A DNA stretch of 39,659 bases from Clostridiales bacterium (GTDB lineage: Bacteria > Bacillota > Clostridia > Lachnospirales > Lachnospiraceae): assembly GCA_014799595.1 (NCBI GenBank), contig JAAVHR010000008.1, positions 28,802-68,460 of the forward strand, written 5' to 3'. A program made the position numbers and the translations under genes. The notes beneath the pieces were generated by a model. That model did no database searches. It was not told the origin of the DNA and saw nothing but the letters and a program-made list of their open reading frames with translations. Each line of letters begins with the position of its first letter. Within the stretch, counting starts at the first letter, position 1. Shown here one piece after another: positions 23,156 through 30,500 of this stretch.

Positions 23156-24630
23156 GTGTTATTTTCATTTATTTCCTTAATGCTTGGTTCGTCCAATTCT
23201 ATAATTCCTTGCTCTGTTTTTATCCTATTAACTTCTTCGAAAAAATCATTTTCCGTTATTGTATCACCATACAATTCCTTTACACATCTCTCCACCGACA
23301 TGATTCCATTTGCTCTAGCCTTGGAAATAACATCTACAACATCACTAAATGCTGGTGATGCGTATTCTCCAAACTCTACAGTTACATCAACATCTTTTAT
23401 AGGAATTCTACGCCATACATCGTATGCTTTTAATATAATATTAATTAGAACTGGTAATACTTTCTGCAACGAAGCAATGATTTTATTCCTTGTATATAAA
23501 GTCGTTTTTTCACGCTCTCTTTGTGCAAGTGCATTGTCATTTATCTTATTTCCATCTATCCCTAGTGTGCTTGGACTGATTAGTCCCTGCAAACAAAGGT
23601 CAAGTGCTGTGACATAAGTTGCAAGATAGCTCTCGTGTGGGATTTCTCCCTGTACAAGACTTATTACAGCCTTTCCATTTTCATCCATAGCACCATCCGA
23701 CTGTAAGAATCTGTTATCAAATGTATTTGGTGTAATTAACTCTCCAGTGTTGGGATTCCTTGGTATTAGTTCCGTTGGGATATATTCTTTTGTCCGGTTT
23801 GCCCTTAGTGCATCCATCCACTGGCTCCATGATTCATCTAAGCTGTCAAAGGCATCTGTTTTGCCGTCAAAGATGGATTTACCCCTGCCTTTCCATTTAG
23901 AGGATTTTAGGAACTGTAATGGAACTGCCATTAGAAAATTATCACTCCATACAATGTCTGTAAGGTCTGCTGTTTCCGGTATGGATTTGATATCACATTC
24001 CCTTCCATCCTTGGTCAGCGTGTAATTAATATATCCTTTGCCATAAGTTTCAAGAAGAACATACTCCTGCCTATTCTGGTGATATACACTTTTAAATATG
24101 ATTTCTTTTACCCTTCCCTGGTTATAAATAATATCAATCTTATCCCCAGGATAAAACTCAATAATGGGATACTGTGATAGGGTTGTGTCAAACGATACTT
24201 TAAAAGCACCATCACCTATTACTAAGGTTTCTGTGATGGCTTCACTTAACATATCCTTGAACTTATTTTCCTTGCTGATTTCTTCCCATTCTTCCTGTCT
24301 GGCTGATAAATCAAAATCATTCATATCTGATATTACAATATCTGTTAGGGTATCTGTAATTACTCCTGGTATACCGACATGGATTTTTCTTATCTCCATA
24401 CCTCTGGTTGGTACTGCTGCCCAAAATCTGGTTCTATCACCTGGTACCTGTTTATATAGCTGGCTTAACTCTTCACTATCGCCACGGTACCAGATTCTGT
24501 TTTTAATTGCGTTTCCATCATAGTTTAGGATTTCCTGCAACTGTATGGAAGAAACCTGTGCTGGCTGTATTCTTAGCCATGTCTGTATTTCACTTCTTAT
24601 TTTCTCTGCCATAGTTCTAAATAGTTTCAC
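23152..24630 (-). CDS. Phage portal protein
   Basis: A 492-residue protein of the SPP1 gp6 type. It has a helical N-terminus, then IWYRGDSEELSQLYKQVPGDRTRFW, a wing/stem region around IIFKSVYHQNRQEYVLLET, and a crown-type C-terminus. It starts (GTG) overlapping the stop of the large terminase gene. The portal ring is the docking site for the terminase and the head-tail adaptor. Its 3' end contains the promoter of the RHH gene. Confidence 0.88.
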   Translation of the reverse strand: MKLFRTMAEKIRSEIQTWLRIQPAQVSSIQLQEILNYDGNAIKNRIWYRGDSEELSQLYKQVPGDRTRFWAAVPTRGMEIRKIHVGIPGVITDTLTDIVISDMNDFDLSARQEEWEEISKENKFKDMLSEAITETLVIGDGAFKVSFDTTLSQYPIIEFYPGDKIDIIYNQGRVKEIIFKSVYHQNRQEYVLLETYGKGYINYTLTKDGRECDIKSIPETADLTDIVWSDNFLMAVPLQFLKSSKWKGRGKSIFDGKTDAFDSLDESWSQWMDALRANRTKEYIPTELIPRNPNTGELITPNTFDNRFLQSDGAMDENGKAVISLVQGEIPHESYLATYVTALDLCLQGLISPSTLGIDGNKINDNALAQREREKTTLYTRNKIIASLQKVLPVLINIILKAYDVWRRIPIKDVDVTVEFGEYASPAFSDVVDVISKARANGIMSVERCVKELYGDTITENDFFEEVNRIKTEQGIIELDEPSIKEINENNT

Positions 24631-26071
24631 CTCTTCTCAGCTCCTTTTGTTTTATTTCCATTCAAATTGACACAATTCTGAAATATCTTTACCTTGTAAG
24701 GCAACCATGCATACTGCACACTGTTTATCATGTGGTCATTATTGTCCTCCGGCTCGTTGTCTTTCTCTTCATTCCAACTGTAGGTATCCAGCTCATTTAT
24801 GTAATTGGTACATGTATCAATAATGTAATAGCATGGTTCCTTGCCATTTTCTTCATCATAGGACATCCATCCAAGCTGCAACATAATTCTGTCTATGATT
24901 GTGGTTTTCTTATAGGCATCATTAAATACATACAAACATTGTGGATGGGAACGCTTATACTTCTTAAATTCTGTAATGGTGGCCTGGTCGGCACTATCTA
25001 CAAACGTCTGTCTTGCCATCCCCCAATCCTTCCGGTTTCTCTCCAGGAAGTCAATGAAATTGACCACTGTATCAGATGGTGCAATTGGTGTGTCCAGCTC
25101 TGCATTGTTATATACTCTTTCATCCAGTAATACAAACCTGCCTTTATTAGTGATACCTGCAAACGACATAGCAATTGTGTCAGGGGATTTACTGGAATAG
25201 GCGGTGTCTAATCCTGCTGTGAAATACTGAAAATACTCTGCCTGTTCCCTGTTTGCCTTATCCTGGATAAACTGTTTTGCCCACTCTTTTGACTTTACAT
25301 GGATCCTGCGGTCAAAATTGCTGAACACAAGCCCTGTTGCTCTTCCTCTTAGTCCAAGTATTTTGTTTTTCCAGAGTTTTGTACCTTTCGGTACATTTAG
25401 CTTTATCTGTTCGATTTTTTCTTTAGATAAACCCAAATTGTGGACAAAAGAAAAGAACCAGTGGACCCATCTGGGCTTTGGTTCTTCAGATAACATATTA
25501 TTTATTTCTTGTGGTGCATCTTCTTTGTATTCTGGCAGCGGTCTGCTGCAATTAATATATTCTTTGTAGACTGACAGATTTGGATCATCTGGATTCAGAG
25601 TTGCCATGAAATAATCACAACGCATAGAAGCTTCTCTTACAAAGTCAATATCCGCTGTGTTTATTTCATCAATATATAGACAGCCATACTGACCACCAAG
25701 GGCTTTCTGCCACTTCTTTTTGTCTCCATATCCCATCACATAAACTACTTTATCACCATTATTTGTATGATATAGGATATGTGGTATCTTCTCCTGCTTG
25801 GTACCGTTTCCATTATATTCTGTCAGTATACCAAAATCATCTATAATGCCTAAATCTTTGTTGATAATGTTCTTTTCTGCGGTACCTGTATCCTTTGCTG
25901 CAATGATGTGATATTTCTTTGGGGATTCTGCCACTTTAAGCATAAACTTGAATATGCCTACAGTTGTCTTGCCTGCTGCCGTTGTTAAGTACCTTCTAAG
26001 TATTCTACAGGTGCATCATGCCGTATAAATGCTTTGTACTTGTCTGACAAAATTAACCTTTCTTTACTCAA
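24627..26071 (-). pseudogene. Terminase large subunit, disrupted in the Walker A region
   Basis: The motor/nuclease that packages DNA into the head. The main frame (24627-25943) has the Walker B-like YGCLYIDEIN, MATLNPDDPN, and the C-terminal nuclease part with AGLDTAYSSK and NDHMINSVQYAW. The 5' end is in another frame: from a TTG at 26071 (SKERLILSDKYKAF) to LEGT and a stop at 25985-25987. An ATP-binding stretch (TTAAGKTTVGIFKFM) continues in the main frame. Restoring EGT-TAAGKTT needs removal of about five bases (TAACA) at 25983-25987. So the ATPase is split: a real lesion, a programmed feature, or a sequence error. Confidence 0.75.
24649..24684 (-). repeat. CRISPR-repeat-like element, copy D, inside the terminase end
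   Basis: On the minus strand it runs from ATTTCAGAATTGTGTCA to TTTGAATGG and ends AAATAAAAC. By my count 29 of 36 positions match copy B, including the AAAAC end of true CRISPR repeats. It lies inside the coding region and supplies the last residues of the terminase (KIFQNCVNLNGNKTK). Confidence 0.6.
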
Positions 26072-26075
26072 AAGA

Positions 26076-26111
26076 ACATCACCCCCTATTCAAATTAATA
26101 CAACTATAAAT
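26076..26111 (-). repeat. CRISPR-repeat-like element, copy E (diverged)
   Basis: On the minus strand ATTTATAGTTGTATTA, then ATTTGAATAGGGGG. It keeps the AGTTGTnTTA and TTTGAATnGG blocks; the last third has become the ribosome site AGGGGGTG of the large terminase. It lies 3 bases after the small terminase stop codon. Confidence 0.5.
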
Positions 26112-26114
26112 TAC

Positions 26115-26576
26115 TTATTCTCTATTACCACGCATCTGATTTAGAATGTTATCCAGTTTTGACTTTTCTTCATCAAGACCAGATAACTCTACTTTGTCTT
26201 TCCACATTCCATATCTTTTACCAAGTAGTTCAGCAGCCTTTAGTTTATCTTTTTCACTTGGCTCTTTTTTCATTTCCCTTGCTTCACTACATCCTTCTCC
26301 ACATCCTTCTACCACAATTTCAGATGACATTGCTTCTCCACGTAACACGGAAGTAAGATATTCCATGACTTCCTTTGCATCTGCTATTTTTGCATCAGCG
26401 ATTTTTTGTAGTTGTGCATCAATATAGTTTTTGACGTTAACATTAGTTAACATTCTGCTTGCTGCTGCTTTTGCAGTTTCATCCTTTTTTACATTTGGAT
26501 ATGCTACTTTGTATGCTCTGGTTGCATTGCAATCAATTAAATATTCATCACAAAATCTTTTTTGTTTATCCGTCAT
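26115..26576 (-). CDS. Terminase small subunit (Terminase_2)
   Basis: A 153-residue DNA-recognition subunit beginning MTDKQKRFCDEYLIDCNATRAY and containing KAAASRMLTNVNVKNYIDAQ, the classic opening of the family: a helix-turn-helix that binds the pac/cos site. Further on KLKAAELLGKRYGMWKDKVE. The large subunit follows after a gap that is filled by repeat E. It is intact. Confidence 0.9.
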   Translation of the reverse strand: MTDKQKRFCDEYLIDCNATRAYKVAYPNVKKDETAKAAASRMLTNVNVKNYIDAQLQKIADAKIADAKEVMEYLTSVLRGEAMSSEIVVEGCGEGCSEAREMKKEPSEKDKLKAAELLGKRYGMWKDKVELSGLDEEKSKLDNILNQMRGNRE

Positions 26577-26607
26577 GGTGTATCACTTCCTTTCATTTTG
26601 TTTAGGA

Positions 26608-26636
26608 AAGAAAAAAGAGCCCTAATTAGGACTCTT
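26608..26636 (-). terminator. Terminator of the Kiwa-like operon
   Basis: On the minus strand AGAGTCCTAATTAGGGCTCT folds into a stem (one wobble) followed by TTTTTCTTTCC. It ends the defence operon just before the terminase genes. Confidence 0.85.
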
Positions 26637-26649
26637 GAAATAAAATTTA

Positions 26650-27216
26650 TTAATTGTATTTTTTTAATGCAAGATATATATCATCAGCAAGAAACACACC
26701 CTTTAATCCAATTTTATTTCTACTCATTGTTTTTAAATCTTTGTATTTAATATTTGTTATTACTATAACATCCGAATTAACCCTATATGATAAGTAACCA
26801 AATATGGACCATAATGGATTTAAATACAACAAATTTAATCGTATATATAAATATCCAATCAATAAAAACAAAATAACATTTACCAAAATCTGCCCTTTAT
26901 CTAATAAATTTGTTGTAACAATTGGTATAATATATGTCATCATATAACTGATAACTGTATCGTCTGGTCTTTCAAGTTCTGAAACATTTAACACCTTACT
27001 ACCATAACTAAGTTTTATTAAAATAACCGATATAACAGAAATTACAATACCGATTATCATAGTTAAACAGAATACTATTACTTTAATTCTTTTAATTTTA
27101 TCTAATGTATCATATTTCTCATAATGTAAAATTAATAACATGATATACAATGGAAAATATGAAGATATAAACATAATACTTTTTACTACAGCTCTCTTTA
27201 TCATGTTAAAATTCAC
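26650..27216 (-). CDS. kwaA: KwaA-like membrane protein of a Kiwa defence system
   Basis: A 188-residue protein with about four membrane helices (FISSYFPLYIMLLIL, IVFCLTMIIGIVISVISVILI, YIIPIVTTNLL, VILFLLIGYLYI) and a C-terminal cytoplasmic part with LLYLNPLWSIFGYLSYRV and VIVITNIKYKD. Size, topology and these motifs match what I recall of KwaA, the membrane component of Kiwa, thought to sense phage attack at the envelope and act with KwaB. The gene follows kwaB (the described order is A then B) and starts at a GTG with a weak ribosome site. AT content is high, with many ATA codons. Confidence 0.65.
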   Translation of the reverse strand: MNFNMIKRAVVKSIMFISSYFPLYIMLLILHYEKYDTLDKIKRIKVIVFCLTMIIGIVISVISVILIKLSYGSKVLNVSELERPDDTVISYMMTYIIPIVTTNLLDKGQILVNVILFLLIGYLYIRLNLLYLNPLWSIFGYLSYRVNSDVIVITNIKYKDLKTMSRNKIGLKGVFLADDIYLALKKYN

Positions 27217-27229
27217 ATCCTCTTATTTT

Positions 27230-28129
27230 TTATATTTTATTATCTATCCCTGGCTTCTCTCTCACTGTACTTCTATAATATGAATCTCTTGCCAATCTAA
27301 GAATATCCATTATTTGGCTTTTATCTCTGTAAACAATCATTTTCTCTGGTACACTCTTGACTTCAATATCCAAGTCAAACAATTCTACTGTCTCTATAAT
27401 ATTATCAAAATTATCAAAACAATTATTCAATCCCTCTTCTCTTAACATTTTTGTTAAAATCTTTTGATATCTTTTATCATTTAAACAATCATCTTCAAAC
27501 ATATCATAATTACGAATTGTATTAGTTGACTTAATTACTTCTAATGCTTGTGAAGCCTTAATCTCAAATTGGTCATTTAACTTAAATATTCTTTCTAATG
27601 CTATATGATTAAAAACTACTATGTTTTCATCATTCAGTACAAGAATATCAATTTCACCATCCATTCCTAATATTTTATCGTCAATCTTATTTAATAAATT
27701 ACCATTAAATGCAGCTATTATACCTTTTGAATATAGTTTTTTAAATTTTGTCACTCGTCTTATTAATTTAATATTGTGGTCTTCTGTACAAATTTCAATG
27801 CAATAAAAATTAAATTTATTTACTTCATCCTGTAAATTTTCTATATTCCCTTCATCAAAGCTTCCTATTATTTCATTGTAATTACCTACATAATCACATG
27901 TTGTAAATTCCAATGTACTATCTCTATATCCTGTAGGATTATATTCGACAACTTCTAAATCAATGAATTTTTCAATATATTCTTTTGCTCCTTCAATTAA
28001 ATTACTTAGAATTTCATCTGATACATTTGGCGAAAATGACATATAACCATTTTTATCTTTTTTAGTAAAATATAGAGTTGTCGTCATTCTATCATCACAA
28101 CTCAAAATATTTAATATGTTATCCAACAT
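27230..28129 (-). CDS. kwaB: KwaB-like protein (DUF4868) of a Kiwa defence system
   Basis: A 299-residue soluble protein, close to the known length of KwaB (about 315). The middle (about 130-235) shows the DUF4868 pattern: a turn AAFNGNLLNKIDDKILGMDG, then EIDILVLNDENIVVFNHIALERIF. KwaB is the cytoplasmic, DNA-interacting partner of KwaA. The two genes form one operon with its own promoter (28167-28195), bounded by terminators on both sides, inserted between the tRNA and the small terminase. This is the standard shape of a prophage-borne defence cargo. Confidence 0.7.
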   Translation of the reverse strand: MLDNILNILSCDDRMTTTLYFTKKDKNGYMSFSPNVSDEILSNLIEGAKEYIEKFIDLEVVEYNPTGYRDSTLEFTTCDYVGNYNEIIGSFDEGNIENLQDEVNKFNFYCIEICTEDHNIKLIRRVTKFKKLYSKGIIAAFNGNLLNKIDDKILGMDGEIDILVLNDENIVVFNHIALERIFKLNDQFEIKASQALEVIKSTNTIRNYDMFEDDCLNDKRYQKILTKMLREEGLNNCFDNFDNIIETVELFDLDIEVKSVPEKMIVYRDKSQIMDILRLARDSYYRSTVREKPGIDNKI

Positions 28130-28166
28130 ATTAACATCTCCTTCTTTCTATTTTTTTCTCCATTAT

Positions 28167-28195
28167 ATAATATCTTTCAACTATATTTTGTCGAA
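28167..28195 (-). promoter_or_regulatory. Promoter of the Kiwa-like operon
   Basis: On the minus strand TTCGAC (28195-28190), 17 bases, TATTAT (28172-28167). TTTTCGACA is repeated just upstream, which may be an activator or repressor site. The ribosome site AAGAAGGAGATG precedes the ATG at 28129. Confidence 0.55.
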
Positions 28196-28202
28196 AACTG
28201 TC

Positions 28203-28236
28203 GAAAAGAAAAAAAGACAGTCCTGCCAGACTGTCC
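28203..28236 (-). terminator. Terminator after the tRNA
   Basis: On the minus strand GGACAGTC-TGGCAG-GACTGTC followed by TTTTTTTCTTTT. A perfect hairpin; it isolates the tRNA transcript from the Kiwa-like operon. Confidence 0.9.
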
Positions 28237-28275
28237 AAAAAAATGAAAGGAGTTGCTCAAAATAATGCTTATCAA

Positions 28276-28349
28276 TCGGAACTACTGGATTTGAACCAGC
28301 GACCACCGCTTTATAAGAACGGCACTCTACCGAACTGAGTTAAGTTCCG
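28276..28349 (-). tRNA. tRNA-Ile with anticodon UAU
   Basis: The 74-base minus-strand sequence folds as a full cloverleaf: acceptor CGGAACT / AGTTCCG with discriminator A, D-stem ACTC / GAGT, anticodon stem CCGTT / AGCGG around loop CTTATAA, and T-arm GCTGG-TTCAAAT-CCAGT. The anticodon is UAU, which reads AUA. CCA is not encoded. Bacteria usually read AUA with a CAU tRNA modified to lysidine, so a UAU tRNA is uncommon. Phage genes here are rich in ATA codons, which fits a supply role. Confidence 0.9.
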
Positions 28350-28352
28350 ATG

Positions 28353-28381
28353 GGCAGCAGTCGGGGTTATTAACTGCTGCC
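28353..28381. other. Hairpin just upstream of the tRNA
   Basis: GGCAGCAGT and ACTGCTGCC form a perfect 9-bp stem around an 11-base loop, 3 bases before the tRNA 5' end. No T-run follows. It may guide tRNA processing or attenuate transcription. Confidence 0.5.
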
Positions 28382-28442
28382 ATTGGTAATAGGATGGGAG
28401 TTTAGAACAACTATGCGATATGTTATAGAAGTTCTATTATAA

Positions 28443-28880
28443 TTATAGCACACTTTTTTTGTGCTTTGTGTGCGTTTTTAAATAATTATCAATTTTTCTT
28501 GATATTCTGCTCCTATCAAGCCCAACTTTTTCCCCCACCTCCCTCTGGGTAAGCCCATCCAAAAAACTATACTCAAAGATAGTCTTGATATGTATATCCT
28601 CTATGTTGTCAATAAACTCCTCTATCCACTGCATTTCCCTTTCGGTGTCTTCAAGTTCCTGCCGCTTACTGGCTATCTGCCTACGAACCTTTTCCACTTC
28701 CTCTGGAACTTCCATTTGTACACTGAATCTTCTTTCGGTGTACGGATGTTCTCTCATGCTGCCTTTTACTTTTCCTGATACACTGTCAATGTCTTTGGTC
28801 TGTAGTTCATAGATATCTTCTTTTAGTTTTTCTGCTCTTCTTTTTAGTGCTGGATACTTTGCTAGTTCCTGCTTTGTCAC
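28443..28880 (-). CDS. Sigma region 4 / ArpU-like late-gene regulator
   Basis: A 145-residue protein: a long helical N-terminus with coiled-coil character (RRQIASKRQELEDTEREMQWIEEFID) and a C-terminal helix-turn-helix IFEYSFLDGLTQREVGEKVGLDRSRISRKIDNYL, the pattern of sigma-70 region 4 and ArpU-type phage activators. These switch on late genes. It starts at a GTG behind GAGGGAGAGC. The upstream neighbour looks like the region-2 part of a sigma factor, so the two may act as a split sigma factor. It lies between the early genes and the packaging genes, where late activators are usually encoded. Confidence 0.7.
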   Translation of the reverse strand: MTKQELAKYPALKRRAEKLKEDIYELQTKDIDSVSGKVKGSMREHPYTERRFSVQMEVPEEVEKVRRQIASKRQELEDTEREMQWIEEFIDNIEDIHIKTIFEYSFLDGLTQREVGEKVGLDRSRISRKIDNYLKTHTKHKKSVL

Positions 28881-28912
28881 GCTCTCCCTCTCCTTCCTTT
28901 GCTATGTTTTTA

Positions 28913-28928
28913 GTTGCACCGGTGCAAC
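28913..28928. repeat. Palindrome GTTGCACCGGTGCAAC, copy 3 of 3
   Basis: A perfect 16-base palindrome between the two sigma-like genes. It is the same element as at 5627 and 19937. Confidence 0.75.
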
Positions 28929-28953
28929 TTTATTGTAACTACTGCCACAATCT

Positions 28954-29598
28954 TTATTTCTTCTTTGCATCTGCCAATCTTACAACATAAATACAATTCT
29001 TAACCCTGTAAACATCATACACTTTCTGATGTTTGTTCTTTCTTCGGTTTGCCTGAACTACAGAAAGTTTTTTCTTTGCTTCCTCATCAGTGTCATACTC
29101 AAAACACATATTTTTCATTTTCCCTAAAAGAAATCCTTCAATAGCAATCGTTTCGTCAGATTTTCGCCCAACATAATTAGATTTTCTTTCAGGAAGTTGT
29201 ACGTTGTATTTAATGTTTATTTCCTCACGCTCCAATCCCATATATCCAATGTAATTCAAGTTTTTATATGTAATACCTTCTAAATATGTAATACCATCCG
29301 TACCTGGTATCTCTTCATCCAAACTAATGGTTTTTATTCTTCTGTTCATCTTTTGCATCTCATTCCATACCGCTGACTGCATTGCTGTAAAAGCTATGGT
29401 TTTAAATTTATATTGATGAAGTTCAGGTGTGCAAAACCATCTTTTTACAGAAAGCAGATACCGGAAAACTACTACATCATACCATTCATCTACTGAAAGT
29501 TTCCGGATATTTAGATATAATTTTATCAATTCAATATTTTCCTCTGCAAATTTCTGTTCTTCCTGTGTCAGCGGAGTTTCTTGTATATGTTTACCCAT
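28954..29598 (-). CDS. Sigma-factor-like protein (region 2 type)
   Basis: A 214-residue protein. Residues about 10-100 resemble sigma-70 region 2: a helix ENIELIKLYLNIRKLSVDEW, FRYLLSVKRWFCTPELHQYKFKTIAFTAMQSAVWNEMQKMNR and then ISLDEEI, the usual run from core-binding to -10 recognition and the conserved SLDEEI. No region 4 helix-turn-helix is present. The remaining 110 residues are not recognised and end with basic KKHQKVYDVYRVKN and VVRLADAKKK. The following gene supplies a region-4-like domain. Confidence 0.6.
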   Translation of the reverse strand: MGKHIQETPLTQEEQKFAEENIELIKLYLNIRKLSVDEWYDVVVFRYLLSVKRWFCTPELHQYKFKTIAFTAMQSAVWNEMQKMNRRIKTISLDEEIPGTDGITYLEGITYKNLNYIGYMGLEREEINIKYNVQLPERKSNYVGRKSDETIAIEGFLLGKMKNMCFEYDTDEEAKKKLSVVQANRRKNKHQKVYDVYRVKNCIYVVRLADAKKK

Positions 29599-29621
29599 TA
29601 TTCACCCCCATCCACAATTTC

Positions 29622-29795
29622 CTAATTAATTGTTGTGTTAGTGCAATCCTCTTCTACAATCTCAAAAAAATTCTTATTACGACAGTATGTTCCAGTATCA
29701 CATTTCAACTCATATACTGTGTCATATTCAGAAATGACATCATATACTTTTCCTTCTGTCAAATCAAAACCATTAAATAAAGCTTTAACCTTCAT
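29622..29795 (-). CDS. Small phage protein, 57 residues
   Basis: It begins MKVKALFNGFDLTEGKVYDV and is a small beta-rich protein with a CGTYCR-like centre (CDTGTYCRNKNFFEIV). The ATG has AGGTGGAG before it and overlaps the end of the upstream gene by 11 bases. Similar short proteins with this opening are common in Firmicutes phages; function unknown. Confidence 0.7.
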   Translation of the reverse strand: MKVKALFNGFDLTEGKVYDVISEYDTVYELKCDTGTYCRNKNFFEIVEEDCTNTTIN

Positions 29796-30096
29796 TTACT
29801 CCACCTGCCTTTACAATTTCAGCCAGTCTTTGGGTGAATGGCTTGATATTAAAATCACATAATTGTAATTCACTTCCAGTTTTATCAAGCAGTTCTCCTG
29901 CTATCCTTTCAAATTCTTCTCCTACCTGCTCTACAACCTTGTTTGCATTGTAAGTGGTAGCTATATCAGATATATCTGTAAGCAGTTCTCCTGCGTCAAT
30001 TAGTGGCTTGTCCTCACCAAGCGACAAATGTCCATCCGTTAATTTACTTTCAATAAGTTCCACTACTAATTGTCTGCTAATCAAATCATTATTCAT
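29785..30096 (-). CDS. Hypothetical phage protein, 103 residues
   Basis: A soluble helical acidic protein beginning MNNDLISRQLVVELIESKL. The ISRQLVVELIE opening is common in small early proteins of clostridial phages. Overlaps both neighbours (the upstream gene by 4 bases), so it belongs to the early operon. No function is known to me. Confidence 0.7.
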   Translation of the reverse strand: MNNDLISRQLVVELIESKLTDGHLSLGEDKPLIDAGELLTDISDIATTYNANKVVEQVGEEFERIAGELLDKTGSELQLCDFNIKPFTQRLAEIVKAGGVNEG

Positions 30097-30284
30097 TTTG
30101 ATTCCTCACTTTCCTCCATAAATCCAACTGCCATATCTACGTTATATGGCTTACCTACAATAAATTTAAGTTGTGGTTTTTTATCCTCCACACCAACAAT
30201 CAGAACACAATCATTAAAGACTGTAGCAAATTCCTCTCCATCCTCTAACTTTTGCATCTTCTCCATGCTCTTTTTCAAATTCAT
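30093..30284 (-). CDS. Hypothetical phage protein, 63 residues
   Basis: A short protein with the beta-rich core DCVLIVGVEDKKPQLKFIVGKPYNVDMA, ending EESEESK. The ATG at 30284 has only a weak ribosome site and lies inside another reading frame (30214-30321). The better-placed start in that other frame suggests that the two may once have been one gene, joined across a lost base. Confidence 0.6.
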   Translation of the reverse strand: MNLKKSMEKMQKLEDGEEFATVFNDCVLIVGVEDKKPQLKFIVGKPYNVDMAVGFMEESEESK

Positions 30285-30321
30285 TCATTGCTGCCATAAT
30301 AGCCTTATTAATATTATCCAT
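30214..30321 (-). CDS. Short frame, 35 residues, overlapping the previous gene
   Basis: It begins MDNINKAIMAAMNEFEKEHGED behind AAGGGAG, a much better ribosome site than that of the overlapping frame, but ends soon (GWRGICYSL). Most likely the true N-terminus of the 63-residue protein, separated from it by a frameshift, or a small upstream gene. Confidence 0.4.
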   Translation of the reverse strand: MDNINKAIMAAMNEFEKEHGEDAKVRGWRGICYSL

Positions 30322-30484
30322 GTTCTATTCTCCCTTCTGTTTCTTCTTTATCACACTCTAAAAATCCCCTATGTTCATGCGTTATTCCCCACCAGCCTTT
30401 TATGTAAGATAACCTCTCACCAGTTAGTTTACATTTATGATTTTTTTCGTTAAGATGTTCGCATAATCCGTTACAATAGCTCAT
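30314..30484 (-). CDS. Cysteine-rich small phage protein, 56 residues
   Basis: It begins MSYCNGLCEHLNEKNHKCKL and has Cys4, Cys8, Cys18 and a later Cys near LECDKEE, with several histidines, suggesting a zinc-binding fold. AGGAGGT lies eight bases before the ATG. It overlaps the next frame by 8 bases. A zinc-finger-like regulator is possible. Confidence 0.65.
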   Translation of the reverse strand: MSYCNGLCEHLNEKNHKCKLTGERLSYIKGWWGITHEHRGFLECDKEETEGRIEHG

Positions 30485-30500
30485 TGTTTTCTACCTCCTA

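Noticed and set aside
7315-26111. A true CRISPR array
   Set aside because: The repeat-like copies are kilobases apart, have no spacers and no cas genes nearby, so they are not an array. They are reported as solitary elements.
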